This document shows, piece by piece, positions 1-10,170 of a DNA stretch of 11,754 nt. The stretch is taken from positions 1-11,754 of the forward strand of contig JABGRG010000115.1 of the NCBI GenBank assembly GCA_018648445.1, written 5' to 3'. Origin of the DNA: Rhodospirillales bacterium. GTDB taxonomy: Bacteria > Pseudomonadota > Alphaproteobacteria > Rhodospirillales_A > JACZKS01. The first letter of the stretch is position 1; each line of letters opens with the position of its first letter. A model generated the notes under the pieces. It worked only from the letters and a program-made list of their open reading frames with translations, was not told the DNA's origin and did no database searches. Both the position numbers and the translations under genes were made by a program.

Positions 1-2481
<2,481 letters not shown>

Positions 2482-2669
2482 ATATGGAACGCGACGGGGC
2501 GTAAAGGGAGTCCCCAAATTGAAAAGACCGTCAGGTCGAGGAAAGCGGCCAAAAACTCGGGGAAATCCCTAGATATTCTACTTCATTTGCGCGGGAATAC
2601 CCCAATAGGAATGTTTTGTTTGAACGTGTTACGGTTGAATTCTCTTTTTGGCAAAAGAACGAAAATACA

Positions 2670-2924
2670 ATGGATGCCGTAAACACTGCAGAAGTTGCAC
2701 AGAGCGCCAGAACCGTCGTCGAGCGTCAGAAACTGTCGGCAGCACCGGTCAAAGACCGCCTAAAGACAGACGAAGCGGTTCCGAAAGACGAGACGTCCGC
2801 CAGATCGGATACTCAGGAGGCCGCACCGACGCAACAAGTGCAGCCCGTAGAGCCGGTGCAACCGGCGGCGGCAGTGACGGCGAGTGCCGGTGGTCTCGGC
2901 CAATACGTTGATATGGTGGTTTAA
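2670..2924 (+). CDS. small Ala/Val/Pro/Gln-rich hypothetical protein
   Basis: An 84-residue protein that I do not recognise. It begins MDAVNTAEVAQSARTVVE. A hydrophilic, charged middle follows, then a Pro/Gln/Val-rich stretch with a short repeat (VQPVEPVQPAAAVT), and it ends GGLGQYVDMVV. It has no signal peptide, membrane segment or cysteines. Small proteins ending in a similar LGQ-x-[IV]-D pattern occur among poorly characterised alphaproteobacterial families, some grouped with motility-associated YjfB-like proteins, but the resemblance covers only a few residues. It lies in the gap between uvrA and ssb, co-directional with ssb and 110 bases upstream of it. The start is uncertain. ATG 2670 has only a weak purine stretch in front. 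An in-frame TTG at 2616, preceded by AGGA, would add 18 residues (MFERVTVEFSFWQKNENT). The biased composition and the lack of competing frames make it a probable, not certain, gene. Confidence 0.55.
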   Translation: MDAVNTAEVAQSARTVVERQKLSAAPVKDRLKTDEAVPKDETSARSDTQEAAPTQQVQPVEPVQPAAAVTASAGGLGQYVDMVV

Positions 2925-3034
2925 CCGAAACCGCCGTGACAATCCGAAATTCTCAATTTTCGAACCACGGGGGCCTTTCATGATTCCTCGCCGGGTGACA
3001 TACTGCGCCGACATTTCGACGTAGGGGATTTTTC

Positions 3035-3553
3035 ATGGCAGGCAGCGTTAACAAGGTCATTCTGGTAGGCAATCTCGGTAGGGACCCTGAGGTTCGCTAC
3101 GCCCAGGACGGGACCAAGATAGTCAACTTTTCGTTGGCCACGTCCGAATCGTGGAAAGACAAGAACAGCGGCGAACGCCGTGAAAAGACCGAATGGCACC
3201 GGGTCGTTATTTTCAACGACCGTCTGGGTGATGTGGCCGAGCGTTTCTTGCGCAAGGGCTCGAAGGTTTATGTCGAGGGCGCGCTGCAAACCCGCAAATG
3301 GACCGGCAACGACGGCCAGGAACGCTACACGACGGAAACCGTGTTGCAGCGCTTCCGTGGCGAATTGACCATGCTGGACACCCGCGGCGGCGGCGGTGGC
3401 GGCGATTATGACTCCAGCGATCCCGGCCCGGGCGGTGGTGGCGATGGCCCCGATTGGAACGGCGGCGGAGGGTCCGGCTCAGGCGGCGGCGGCGGCGCCC
3501 CGGGCGGCGGCGGCGCGCCGGGCGGCGATCTGGACGACGAAATCCCATTCTAG
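3035..3553 (+). CDS. ssb: single-stranded DNA-binding protein SSB
   Basis: SSB coats single-stranded DNA during replication, repair and recombination, and recruits partner proteins through its C-terminal tip. The protein has 172 residues, close to the usual size. The OB fold covers about residues 1-113 ([33 protein letters not shown], then [13 protein letters not shown]). An intrinsically disordered linker made almost entirely of Gly with some Pro, Ser and Asp runs from about 117 to 165. The protein ends in the classic acidic tip DDEIPF. A GGGGA Shine-Dalgarno-like element lies about 6 bases before ATG 3035. It is divergent from uvrA, and the next gene follows after 33 bases in the same direction, so they may share a transcript. 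I found no alphaproteobacterial LexA box (GTTC-N7-GTTC) in the uvrA-ssb gap. Confidence 0.97.
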   Translation: MAGSVNKVILVGNLGRDPEVRYAQDGTKIVNFSLATSESWKDKNSGERREKTEWHRVVIFNDRLGDVAERFLRKGSKVYVEGALQTRKWTGNDGQERYTTETVLQRFRGELTMLDTRGGGGGGDYDSSDPGPGGGGDGPDWNGGGGSGSGGGGGAPGGGGAPGGDLDDEIPF

Positions 3554-3586
3554 CCTCGCCAACCGCTGAATTGCTAAGAGAATTCC

Positions 3587-5704
3587 ATGCGGTTAGTCGG
3601 TTGCTCAGTGATAGTGGTCATATTGGTTCTGGCGGGCATTCCGAGCCCGTCGGAGGCCGGAAGTTTGCCGCGCGTCGAAGACCAGTTCCGCCTTCTTGCC
3701 GATGACCGCGCGCCGGGGCGTGAAATTTCGCGCGCGCTGGGGATATTGGATCGCGTCGCCACCAATGTCCGTGAGAATTATGTCGACGCGGTTGGCATCG
3801 GGCAGATGGAAGACGCCGCAATCGACGGCATGCTGAAAATTGATTCGCGGCGCGGCGCAACCAACGTGAACCGACTTCTGGAAGCCGCCGCCGAGGGGCT
3901 TCTATCGTCACTCGATCAGCATTCATCTTATCTGTCGCCCGAAAAATTCGGAGATATGAAGATTGGCGCCTCGGGCACGTTTGGTGGCTTGGGGATAAGC
4001 GTTTCGGTGGAAGACGGGCGCTTGAAAGTGGTCTCGCCGTTGGATGGAACGCCCGCCTATCGCGCCGGGATCAAGGCCGGAGACATCATCACCAACCTCG
4101 ACGGCGTTTCCACGGAAGGATGGACGCTGGTGCAGGCCGTTCGCCGAATGCGGGGAAAACCTGGAACGCGAATCCGGCTCACGATCGACAGGGGTGGTCG
4201 GGTTTTTGATGTTCCGATTGTGCGCGAGATCATTACCATCGAAAGTGTGCATTGGCGCAGGGAAGGGACCATCGCGTATATCCGTATTTCTTCCTTCATG
4301 GAAAACACGGCCGACAAACTACGCGCCGCTCTTCGCCAAATGTGGGCGCAGCCGAACGATGCGCCAGAGGGTCTTGTCCTTGATCTCAGAAGCAACCCCG
4401 GCGGCCTGTTGTCAGCCGCCGTGGGCGTTGCCGACCAGTTCATTGAAAGTGGCGATATCGTCTCCATTCGCGGGCGAAAGGGCGACGGACAAACCCAGCG
4501 GGCCAAGCCTGGGGATATGAGCCGTGGCGTACCGATTAGCGTGCTTATCGACGGAGGAACGGCCAGCGGGTCCGAGATCGTGGCCGCATCGCTGCGGTCC
4601 CTGCGGCGCGCGGTTATTGTCGGCGTTCGAAGTTTTGGCAAGGGTTCCGTGCAAACCATTACGCCGCTGGATAACGGTGGGGCTTTGCGCCTGACGACAT
4701 TGCGTTACTATTCCGATCTGGGCACCACCTTCGACGGATCAGGCTTGCAGCCCGACATCGCCGTCGAAAAGGGGCCGGACGGGGGCGCGGATGTGCAACT
4801 TGCCGAGGCTATTTCAGCGTTGACCCGGCCCAGCCTGCAAAGTAGGCGGCAAGGGCAGGGACGATCAGCCTCGGCCGCCGCCCCGTCGCGTTTTCCGCGC
4901 CGATCGCCGGTGGGGGGATTTCCGCAGAGCCCGCCACGTCCCGACGACGTTGCCGTCATTATCGGAAACGCCGATTACTCGCGGTTGGGGCTGGATTTGC
5001 CTGACGTTGATCCGGCCTATGCCGACGCCGAAGGCGTGAAACGATACGTGGTTCGCAGCCTTGGCATCCGCGAGGGCAACATCATCGACCTTCGCGACGC
5101 CACCGGCGCCCAATTCAGCCGCGTGTTCGGCACGGATACCAACCATAAGGGTCAATTGTTCGACTGGGTGCGGCCCGGCCAATCGCGGGTTTTTATCTAC
5201 TACGCGGGACATGGCGCGCCGGGTGGGGATACAGGTGGATCCTATCTTGTGCCGGCGGATGCGGACGGCGCGCGAATTCGCTTGAACGGCTATCCGCTGC
5301 AAACGCTGTATCGCAACCTCGGACGGCTTCCGGCTGAACGAATCACGGTTGTTCTGGAGGCCTGCTTCTCGGGGGTCAGCCAGGGAGGCTCCGTGGTGCC
5401 GCGAAGCTCGGGTGTCTTCGTTCGCCCCAGCGCGCCTGAAATACCGTCCAATGTCACCGTCATTTCGGCGGGAACGGCGGAACAAGTGGCGTCTTGGGAA
5501 GAGGATGGATCGCACGGCCTGTTTACCAAATACTATCTGAAAGCGGTAGCCGGAGAGGCCGATGGGAAACGCTTTGGCAATGGCGACGGCAAGGTATCGA
5601 CGGGCGAACTGGAGGCCTACCTGAAGGACACCCTTACCTATTACGCCCGACGTTATTACGGTCGCGACCAGACGCCGCAAATTGTAACCGGACGGGCGCG
5701 CTAA
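3587..5704 (+). CDS. exported S41 C-terminal processing protease fused to a caspase-like (C14) domain
   Basis: A 705-residue protein carrying two different protease domains. Residues 1-24 look like a Sec signal peptide (hydrophobic core VIVVILVLAG, cleavage after SEA), which predicts a periplasmic protein. Residues about 28-125 are the helical N-terminal part of CtpA-type S41 proteases. A PDZ domain spans about 127-206 (GGLGISV, then GIKAGDIITNLDG). The S41 core carries the expected catalytic Ser327 (GTASGSEIVA) and Lys352 (SFGKGSVQ), 25 residues apart as in E. coli Prc, with Gln356 also kept. A Pro/Ser/Arg/Gln-rich linker (about 415-450) leads into a caspase/metacaspase p20-like domain: DDVAVIIGNADY (453-464), His542 in YYAGHG and Cys593 in LEACFSG. 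A degenerate EF-hand-like loop (663-674) lies near the C-terminus. S41 proteases trim exported proteins at their C-termini. Prokaryotic C14 proteins usually cleave after basic or acidic residues. The substrate of this fusion is unknown. The gene sits 33 bases after ssb and 143 bases before gyrA. AGAGAA just upstream is a modest ribosome binding site. Confidence 0.93.
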   Translation: MRLVGCSVIVVILVLAGIPSPSEAGSLPRVEDQFRLLADDRAPGREISRALGILDRVATNVRENYVDAVGIGQMEDAAIDGMLKIDSRRGATNVNRLLEAAAEGLLSSLDQHSSYLSPEKFGDMKIGASGTFGGLGISVSVEDGRLKVVSPLDGTPAYRAGIKAGDIITNLDGVSTEGWTLVQAVRRMRGKPGTRIRLTIDRGGRVFDVPIVREIITIESVHWRREGTIAYIRISSFMENTADKLRAALRQMWAQPNDAPEGLVLDLRSNPGGLLSAAVGVADQFIESGDIVSIRGRKGDGQTQRAKPGDMSRGVPISVLIDGGTASGSEIVAASLRSLRRAVIVGVRSFGKGSVQTITPLDNGGALRLTTLRYYSDLGTTFDGSGLQPDIAVEKGPDGGADVQLAEAISALTRPSLQSRRQGQGRSASAAAPSRFPRRSPVGGFPQSPPRPDDVAVIIGNADYSRLGLDLPDVDPAYADAEGVKRYVVRSLGIREGNIIDLRDATGAQFSRVFGTDTNHKGQLFDWVRPGQSRVFIYYAGHGAPGGDTGGSYLVPADADGARIRLNGYPLQTLYRNLGRLPAERITVVLEACFSGVSQGGSVVPRSSGVFVRPSAPEIPSNVTVISAGTAEQVASWEEDGSHGLFTKYYLKAVAGEADGKRFGNGDGKVSTGELEAYLKDTLTYYARRYYGRDQTPQIVTGRAR

Positions 5705-5741
5705 ACCCCATCCCGCAAACTGAAAAAACCCCGACATTTCG

Positions 5742-5770
5742 TTGTTTGAGGCGGGGTCGTGTGCTAGATT
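5742..5770 (+). promoter_or_regulatory. candidate sigma-70 promoter for gyrA-coaD
   Basis: TTGTTT at 5742-5747 and TAGATT at 5765-5770 are separated by exactly 17 bases. The GTGCTAGATT context is typical of alphaproteobacterial housekeeping -10 regions. The -35 box is imperfect. It lies in the 137-base gap after the S41-caspase gene and leaves a leader of about 70 bases before the proposed gyrA start. This is inferred from sequence alone. Confidence 0.5.
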
Positions 5771-5847
5771 TCGTTCTTCTGGAATTCTCTGGAAAACGGG
5801 CCGATTGGCCTGTCCCTGATCGCCACAGAAAAATCGAGTGATTGCCG

Positions 5848-8649
5848 TTGACGACACCACCGATCACGACGCCCGAATACGACATTACACCGGTCACCGT
5901 CGAAGACGAGATGAAGCGCTCCTACCTCGATTACGCCATGAGCGTGATCGTCAGCCGCGCGCTTCCCGATGTTCGTGACGGGCTTAAGCCCGTCCATCGA
6001 CGCATCATCTATTCCATGAACGAGAGCGGCTACGACTACAACAAGCCGTTCCGCAAGTCCGCCCGCATCGTCGGCGATGTCATGGGTAAATATCACCCGC
6101 ACGGCGACTCTGCGATTTATGACGCCATGGTGCGTATGGCGCAGGATTTCTCCATGCGCGTGCCGTTGATCAACGGCCAGGGCAATTTCGGCTCCATGGA
6201 CGGCGACCGCGCCGCGGCCATGCGTTACACCGAGGCCCGAATGGCCCGCACGGCGCATGCGCTGATTGACGATATCGACAGGGATACGGTCGATTTCCAG
6301 CCGAACTATGACGAATCGGTAAGCGAGCCGAAGGTTCTTCCCGCCCGCTTCCCCAATCTTCTTGCGAATGGCGCCGGCGGCATCGCGGTGGGCATGGCGA
6401 CCAATATTCCGCCCCACAATCTGGGTGAATTGATCGACGCCTGTTTCGCCATCATGGACAATCCGGAAGTCTCCATCGACGAATTGATCGATACCTGCAT
6501 TCCGGCCCCCGATTTCCCGACCGGCGGGATCATTTTGGGCCGCAACGGAATTCGCTCGGCCTTTCATACGGGCCGCGGTTCGGTGGTCATGCGGGGCAAA
6601 ACGGAAATTCAGGAAATCCGCAAGGGGCGCTTTGCGATTATCATTACCGAGGTTCCCTATCAGGTGAACAAGGCGCGCATGGTCGAGATTTTCGCCGAAA
6701 CCGTGCGCGACAAAAGAATCGAGGGAATTTCCGACCTGCGCGACGAATCGGATCGTCACGGGGTGCGGGTCGTCGTCGAGTTGAAGCGCGACAGCGTACC
6801 CGAAGTCGTCCTCAATCAGTTGTTCCGCTATACGCCCCTGCAAACCAGCTTCGGCGTCAATATGCTGGCGCTTAACGGCGGCAAGCCGGAAATGTTGAAC
6901 CTCAAGCAAATCCTTGAGGCGTTTCTGGTTTTCCGCGAGGAAGTGATCCGTCGGCGCACCATCTTCGAATTGTCGAAGGCCCGCGACAAGGCGCATCTCT
7001 TTGCCGGACTGGCCGTTGCCGTGGCCAATATCGACCAGGTAATTGCGCTGATTAGGGCCGCTTCCGATCCGGCGACGGCGCGCGCGCAGTTAATGGAACA
7101 CCCGTGGCCCGCAAGCGAAGTCGAAGCCTTGATCGAATTGATAGATGAGCCCGGACGCAAGGTGGTGGACGGCGTTTATCAACTGTCCGAAGCGCAAGCC
7201 AAAGCCATTCTTGAGTTGCGCCTGCACCGCCTGACCGGGTTGGAGCGTGACAAGATCGCCGATGATCTGGCCGAGCTTGGCAAGCAGATCGAGGAGCATC
7301 TTTCCGTTCTGCGCTCGCGCGAAAAACTGCTGGGCGTTTTGCGTGACGAGTTGCTGGAAATCAAGGACCGGTTCGATACGCCACGCCGCACGGCGCTCGA
7401 AGACAACGAGTTTGAACAGGATATCGAGGACCTGATTCAGCGCGAGGACATGGTGCTGACCGTCACCAACTCGGGCTATATCAAACGGGTTCCGGTCTCG
7501 GCCTATCGCGCGCAGAAGCGCGGCGGCAAGGGACGTTCGGGCATGGCCACCCGCGACGAGGATTTCGTCAGCCGGGTCTTCGTGGTCAACACCCACACGC
7601 CGGTGCTGTTCTTCTCGTCCACCGGCATGGTTTACAAGCTGAAGGTCTACAGACTGCCTCTGGGCTCGCCACAGGCTCGTGGCAAGGCGATGATCAATTT
7701 GCTGCCCCTGGATCAGGGCGAGATCATTACCACCATGCTGCCCTTGCCCGAGGACGAGAGCACCTGGGAAAACCTGTTCATCGCGCTGGCCACGGCTTCC
7801 GGCAACATCCGGCGCAACCGGTTGAGCGATTTCACTAACGTTTTCGCCAACGGCAAGATCGCCATGAAATTGAAGGAAGGCGATAAGCTGGTGCGCGTTC
7901 GTACGTTCACCGAGGATCACGACGTGCTTCTCAGCACCCGCCTTGGCAAGACAATCCGGTTCCCCATCTCGGATGCGCGCGTATTCAGCAGCCGGGCCTC
8001 GACGGGCGTGCGCGGCATCAGGCTCGACGAAGGGGATGCGGTTATCGGCATGTCGGCATTGATGCATGTGGAAGTGGATATCGAGCAGCGTGATGATTAT
8101 CTGCACGCGGTCCATGCCCGCAACCGTCTTTCAAGCGGCGACTACACGGACCGTGATGAGGACCTTGCGCGGGACCAGGCTTCGGCAGCCCGTATGGATG
8201 ATCCCGTATTCGCCGAGATGGCCGAAAAAGAGGAATTTATCGTCACTGTTTCCAACGACGGCATGGGCAAACGAACCTCGGCCTATGAATACCGCATATC
8301 GGGCCGCGGCGGGAAGGGCGTCAACAGCATGGACCTGCAACGTGACGGGGATAGCGCCACCGTGGTTAACTCGTTCCCGGTCGTCCAGACCGACCAGTTG
8401 GTTCTGGTTGCCGATAGCGGACAGATCATCCGCGTGCCGGTCGAGGATATCCGCGTGATCGGTCGGGCCAGCCGTGGCGTCACCGTCTTTAACGTGAGCG
8501 ATGACGACCGCGTCGTCTCGGTAACGAGGCTGCGCGACGAAGATGACGAAGGTGACGAAGACGAGGATGGTGAAGACGAGAACGGCGAGGAAATCGAGGG
8601 CGAAGTTGCTACCGATGAAATCGCGTCGGAGGGAGATGCCCAGCCATGA
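5848..8649 (+). CDS. gyrA: DNA gyrase subunit A
   Basis: GyrA is the breakage-reunion and DNA-wrapping subunit of the A2B2 gyrase, which introduces negative supercoils using ATP. It is 933 residues from TTG 5848. The winged-helix/tower part begins [20 protein letters not shown]. Active-site Tyr127 lies in AMRYTEAR. The quinolone-determining region reads [12 protein letters not shown] with Ser88 and Asp92 (E. coli Ser83/Asp87), the susceptible-type residues. The C-terminal beta-pinwheel contains the GyrA box QKRGGKG (from residue 556), which separates it from topoisomerase IV ParC. A charged insertion (about 739-797) interrupts the pinwheel and a very acidic tail of about 35 residues ends the protein. 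No ATG lies upstream of conserved sequence. TTG 5848 has a GAG 9 bases upstream, while TTG 5842 would have only 3 bases, so I prefer 5848. The last bases overlap coaD by ATGA. Confidence 0.97.
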   Translation: MTTPPITTPEYDITPVTVEDEMKRSYLDYAMSVIVSRALPDVRDGLKPVHRRIIYSMNESGYDYNKPFRKSARIVGDVMGKYHPHGDSAIYDAMVRMAQDFSMRVPLINGQGNFGSMDGDRAAAMRYTEARMARTAHALIDDIDRDTVDFQPNYDESVSEPKVLPARFPNLLANGAGGIAVGMATNIPPHNLGELIDACFAIMDNPEVSIDELIDTCIPAPDFPTGGIILGRNGIRSAFHTGRGSVVMRGKTEIQEIRKGRFAIIITEVPYQVNKARMVEIFAETVRDKRIEGISDLRDESDRHGVRVVVELKRDSVPEVVLNQLFRYTPLQTSFGVNMLALNGGKPEMLNLKQILEAFLVFREEVIRRRTIFELSKARDKAHLFAGLAVAVANIDQVIALIRAASDPATARAQLMEHPWPASEVEALIELIDEPGRKVVDGVYQLSEAQAKAILELRLHRLTGLERDKIADDLAELGKQIEEHLSVLRSREKLLGVLRDELLEIKDRFDTPRRTALEDNEFEQDIEDLIQREDMVLTVTNSGYIKRVPVSAYRAQKRGGKGRSGMATRDEDFVSRVFVVNTHTPVLFFSSTGMVYKLKVYRLPLGSPQARGKAMINLLPLDQGEIITTMLPLPEDESTWENLFIALATASGNIRRNRLSDFTNVFANGKIAMKLKEGDKLVRVRTFTEDHDVLLSTRLGKTIRFPISDARVFSSRASTGVRGIRLDEGDAVIGMSALMHVEVDIEQRDDYLHAVHARNRLSSGDYTDRDEDLARDQASAARMDDPVFAEMAEKEEFIVTVSNDGMGKRTSAYEYRISGRGGKGVNSMDLQRDGDSATVVNSFPVVQTDQLVLVADSGQIIRVPVEDIRVIGRASRGVTVFNVSDDDRVVSVTRLRDEDDEGDEDEDGEDENGEEIEGEVATDEIASEGDAQP

Positions 8650-9176
8650 GCGACCCGCGCGTCGGCATTTATCCGGGAACCTTTGACCCCATAACCAACG
8701 GCCACCTCGACATTATTTCGCGGGCGACCCGGGTGGTCGATCACCTGATCATTGGTATTGCCGCCAATCCGGGCAAGGAGCCTTTGTTTTCGTTGGAAGA
8801 CCGCGTCGCTATGGTCCAGGACGAAATATCCGAAATGACCAACGGCGACGGCACCAAAATTGAGATTCGCGCATTTGGAAATCTGCTGATGGATTTCGTC
8901 ACCGATGCCGGGGCCAGTGTGATCGTTCGGGGGCTGCGCGCCGTGTCGGACTTCGAGTTTGAATTTCAAATGGCGGGTATGAACCGGCGCCTGAACCCAA
9001 TGATCGAGACGGTATTTCTCATGGCGTCCGACCGTCACCAGCTTATTGCGTCGCGTTTGGTCAAGGAAGTGGCACAACTCGGTGGCGATGCCGGGCATTT
9101 CGTTTCGCCGCGGGTGAAAAAGCGTTTGCAGGAACGCTTGGGATATTCTGAAGGCGCCGCCGCTGAAAAGGATTGA
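8646..9176 (+). CDS. coaD: phosphopantetheine adenylyltransferase CoaD
   Basis: CoaD catalyses the penultimate step of coenzyme A synthesis: ATP plus 4'-phosphopantetheine gives dephospho-CoA and pyrophosphate. It is a cytosolic, usually hexameric enzyme. The 176-residue protein is slightly longer than the usual 160-165. It has the nucleotidyltransferase signature near the start ([17 protein letters not shown], with the T-x-GH type ATP-binding motif), the substrate-binding block [20 protein letters not shown], and a C-terminal [10 protein letters not shown] matching the ISSS-type motif as found in alphaproteobacterial enzymes. A short charged tail follows. Its ATG lies inside the gyrA stop (ATGA overlap), and GGAG about 10 bases upstream serves as ribosome binding site, so it is probably translated in coupling with gyrA. 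The TGA stop overlaps the -35 element of the tRNA-Lys promoter. Confidence 0.97.
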   Translation: MSDPRVGIYPGTFDPITNGHLDIISRATRVVDHLIIGIAANPGKEPLFSLEDRVAMVQDEISEMTNGDGTKIEIRAFGNLLMDFVTDAGASVIVRGLRAVSDFEFEFQMAGMNRRLNPMIETVFLMASDRHQLIASRLVKEVAQLGGDAGHFVSPRVKKRLQERLGYSEGAAAEKD

Positions 9177-9201
9177 CCCGCGCGGGCGCACTACCTATTT
9201 T
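9173..9201 (+). promoter_or_regulatory. promoter of tRNA-Lys
   Basis: TTGACC (9173-9178) and TATTTT (9196-9201) are separated by exactly 17 bases, close to the sigma-70 consensus. Transcription would begin near 9208, about 11 bases before the mature tRNA 5' end. The -35 box overlaps the coaD stop codon. The spacing and position make this one of the better-supported promoters in the window. Confidence 0.7.
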
Positions 9202-9218
9202 GCCGCCAGCCAATCAAC

Positions 9219-9294
9219 GGGCGCGTAGCTCAGGTGGTAGAGCATCTGACTTTTAATCAGACGGTCACAGGTTCGAATCCTGTCGCGCTCACCA
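9219..9294 (+). tRNA. tRNA-Lys (anticodon TTT)
   Basis: A 76-base cloverleaf. The acceptor stem GGGCGCG pairs with CGCGCTC (one G-U at pair 2-71), followed by discriminator A and encoded CCA at 9292-9294. The D arm is TAGCTCAGGTGGTAGAGCA. The anticodon stem TCTGA/TCAGA closes the loop CTTTTAA, with anticodon TTT at 9252-9254. The T arm ACAGG-TTCGAAT-CCTGT is perfect. It reads AAA and AAG lysine codons. tRNA 3' ends are common integration targets for tyrosine recombinases, and accessory-type genes begin directly downstream here. Confidence 0.97.
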
Positions 9295-9301
9295 ATTAAA
9301 T

Positions 9302-9339
9302 CAAGGCCTTAGCGGTAATTCGCTGAGGCCTTGTTTTTT
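9302..9339 (+). terminator. Rho-independent terminator after tRNA-Lys
   Basis: A 13-base-pair stem, CAAGGCCTTAGCG with CGCTGAGGCCTTG, contains a single T-G wobble. It closes a six-base loop (GTAATT) and is followed directly by TTTTTT. It begins 7 bases after the tRNA CCA end and should end the coaD/tRNA transcript. Confidence 0.9.
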
Positions 9340-9342
9340 GCG

Positions 9343-9361
9343 GGTAAGCAATAGGTAAGCA
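9343..9361. repeat. two GGTAAGCA direct repeats, 11-bp period
   Basis: GGTAAGCA occurs at 9343-9350 and again at 9354-9361, one helical turn apart, immediately after the tRNA terminator and before the first accessory gene. The spacing fits two protein-binding half-sites on one face of the helix. Integrase arm-type sites or an excisionase/regulator site next to the tRNA target are possible, but this is inference from position only. Confidence 0.5.
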
Positions 9362-9424
9362 GCGTGACGTAAATTATGGCAATAGAGCGTTGTTAATTGC
9401 CGCTTCCGAGAACTATCGTATGAC

Positions 9425-10165
9425 ATGATCGATTCGCTTTCCAAGAACGTCGCATACCAAATTTGGGAATACGGGTTTCCGCCAATTACCTTTGCCGTTG
9501 CAGAGGCAGCGCGAAGTTTGACGGATGAGTACATGCGCGCATATCACTTGCTCGCGGATAACCTGGATAAACCGGATGGGGCCCTTTCAGCGCTCTATAA
9601 GGTTCTTTGTAAGGCGAGTGAGTACGATTCTGGGGATATGGCATGTCTGGCAAACGACGGTGATTTGATTCTCGGGCATCCGGACGGTGTTTTTTTTGCT
9701 CAACCAAAAATGCATCAAATTCTCTTGTCGGAGGTTCTTATCGGGTACGGTTTCGTAAGTCCCAGGAAGCCCGAAGATATTCCGAAAAGAATTCCGTCTG
9801 ATCTTTGGAACTATTCGGTTGCAAGGGGGTCTGTATCCGGAAACAGTTTGACGTTCGACTCCGTTCGGATCGTCTCCTATCGCACGGTTGAAGGTTTCTA
9901 TGCTCGAACAGCAGAAAACAAGGCACCTAAACCCGTTGGTCATCGTCCTGTGAAGAACCACGTTTTCGAAGCCTTTGAAACTTTGGCCTCCGCAGATGGG
10001 ATCGATTTTTCACAGCCTATGAGCCGAACATACGAACCTATCCGCGCTTGGCTCTCGAATAGGTTCCCAGAACGGGCGTTAGAGTTTTCCGACCTTTCCG
10101 ATGAAACCATTCGAAAAGTTGTTTCACCGGAATTCAAACCGCGCCGGAAAACCAAAAAACAATAA
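9425..10165 (+). CDS. hypothetical protein with putative C-terminal DNA-binding region
   Basis: A 246-residue protein that I do not recognise by name. It is visibly more A/T-rich than the core genes to its left. Residues 1 to about 165 form a hydrophilic globular region without a motif I can assign, signal peptide or membrane segment; it contains two cysteines (62 and 74). Residues about 170-246 look like a separate basic, helical module: GHRPVKNHVFEAFETLA, then DFSQPMSRTYEPIRAWL, then LSDETIRKVVSPEFKPRRKT. That pattern resembles the C-terminal part of many uncharacterised alphaproteobacterial phage or element proteins and suggests DNA binding. ATG 9425 is used; the ribosome binding site is weak (GAG about 10 bases upstream). 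It is the first gene after tRNA-Lys and precedes the AlpA-like gene in the same direction, so it probably belongs to the integrated element. It may be an element regulator, a cargo gene, or part of a replication module. Confidence 0.75.
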   Translation: MIDSLSKNVAYQIWEYGFPPITFAVAEAARSLTDEYMRAYHLLADNLDKPDGALSALYKVLCKASEYDSGDMACLANDGDLILGHPDGVFFAQPKMHQILLSEVLIGYGFVSPRKPEDIPKRIPSDLWNYSVARGSVSGNSLTFDSVRIVSYRTVEGFYARTAENKAPKPVGHRPVKNHVFEAFETLASADGIDFSQPMSRTYEPIRAWLSNRFPERALEFSDLSDETIRKVVSPEFKPRRKTKKQ

Positions 10166-10170
10166 ATAGG

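Noticed and set aside
3400..3530. GGC-rich tract considered as a repeat array
   Set aside because: It codes for the glycine-rich SSB linker; the repetition is codon-level (Gly runs) without a fixed unit or spacing.
3595..3606. Possible lipobox (L-V-G-C) at residues 3-6 of the S41-caspase protein
   Set aside because: The cysteine comes before the hydrophobic core, so it cannot be a lipoprotein cleavage site; a Sec signal peptide cut after SEA fits better.
5727..5757. ACCCCG / CGGGGT inverted repeat upstream of gyrA, considered as terminator
   Set aside because: The stem is only 6 bp with a loop of about 20 bases and no following T-run; it overlaps the candidate promoter.
4865..5860. 331-codon minus-strand open frame
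   Set aside because: It is a shadow of the caspase half of the S41-C14 gene; the plus frame carries signal peptide and catalytic motifs.
5764..6996. 410-codon minus-strand open frame
   Set aside because: It lies opposite gyrA, overlapping its QRDR and active-site tyrosine codons; long antisense frames are expected in GC-rich coding DNA.
7090..8115. 341-codon minus-strand open frame
   Set aside because: It is antisense to the GyrA tower/pinwheel coding region and has no recognisable motif.
8283..9191. 302-codon minus-strand open frame across the gyrA-coaD junction
   Set aside because: Both plus-strand genes are certain; the Ser-rich stretch is just the complement of the acidic GyrA tail.
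9301..9534. 77-codon minus-strand frame after tRNA-Lys, considered as integrase remnant
   Set aside because: The end of the frame is the translated terminator stem and repeats; no tyrosine recombinase R-H-R-Y motif is present.
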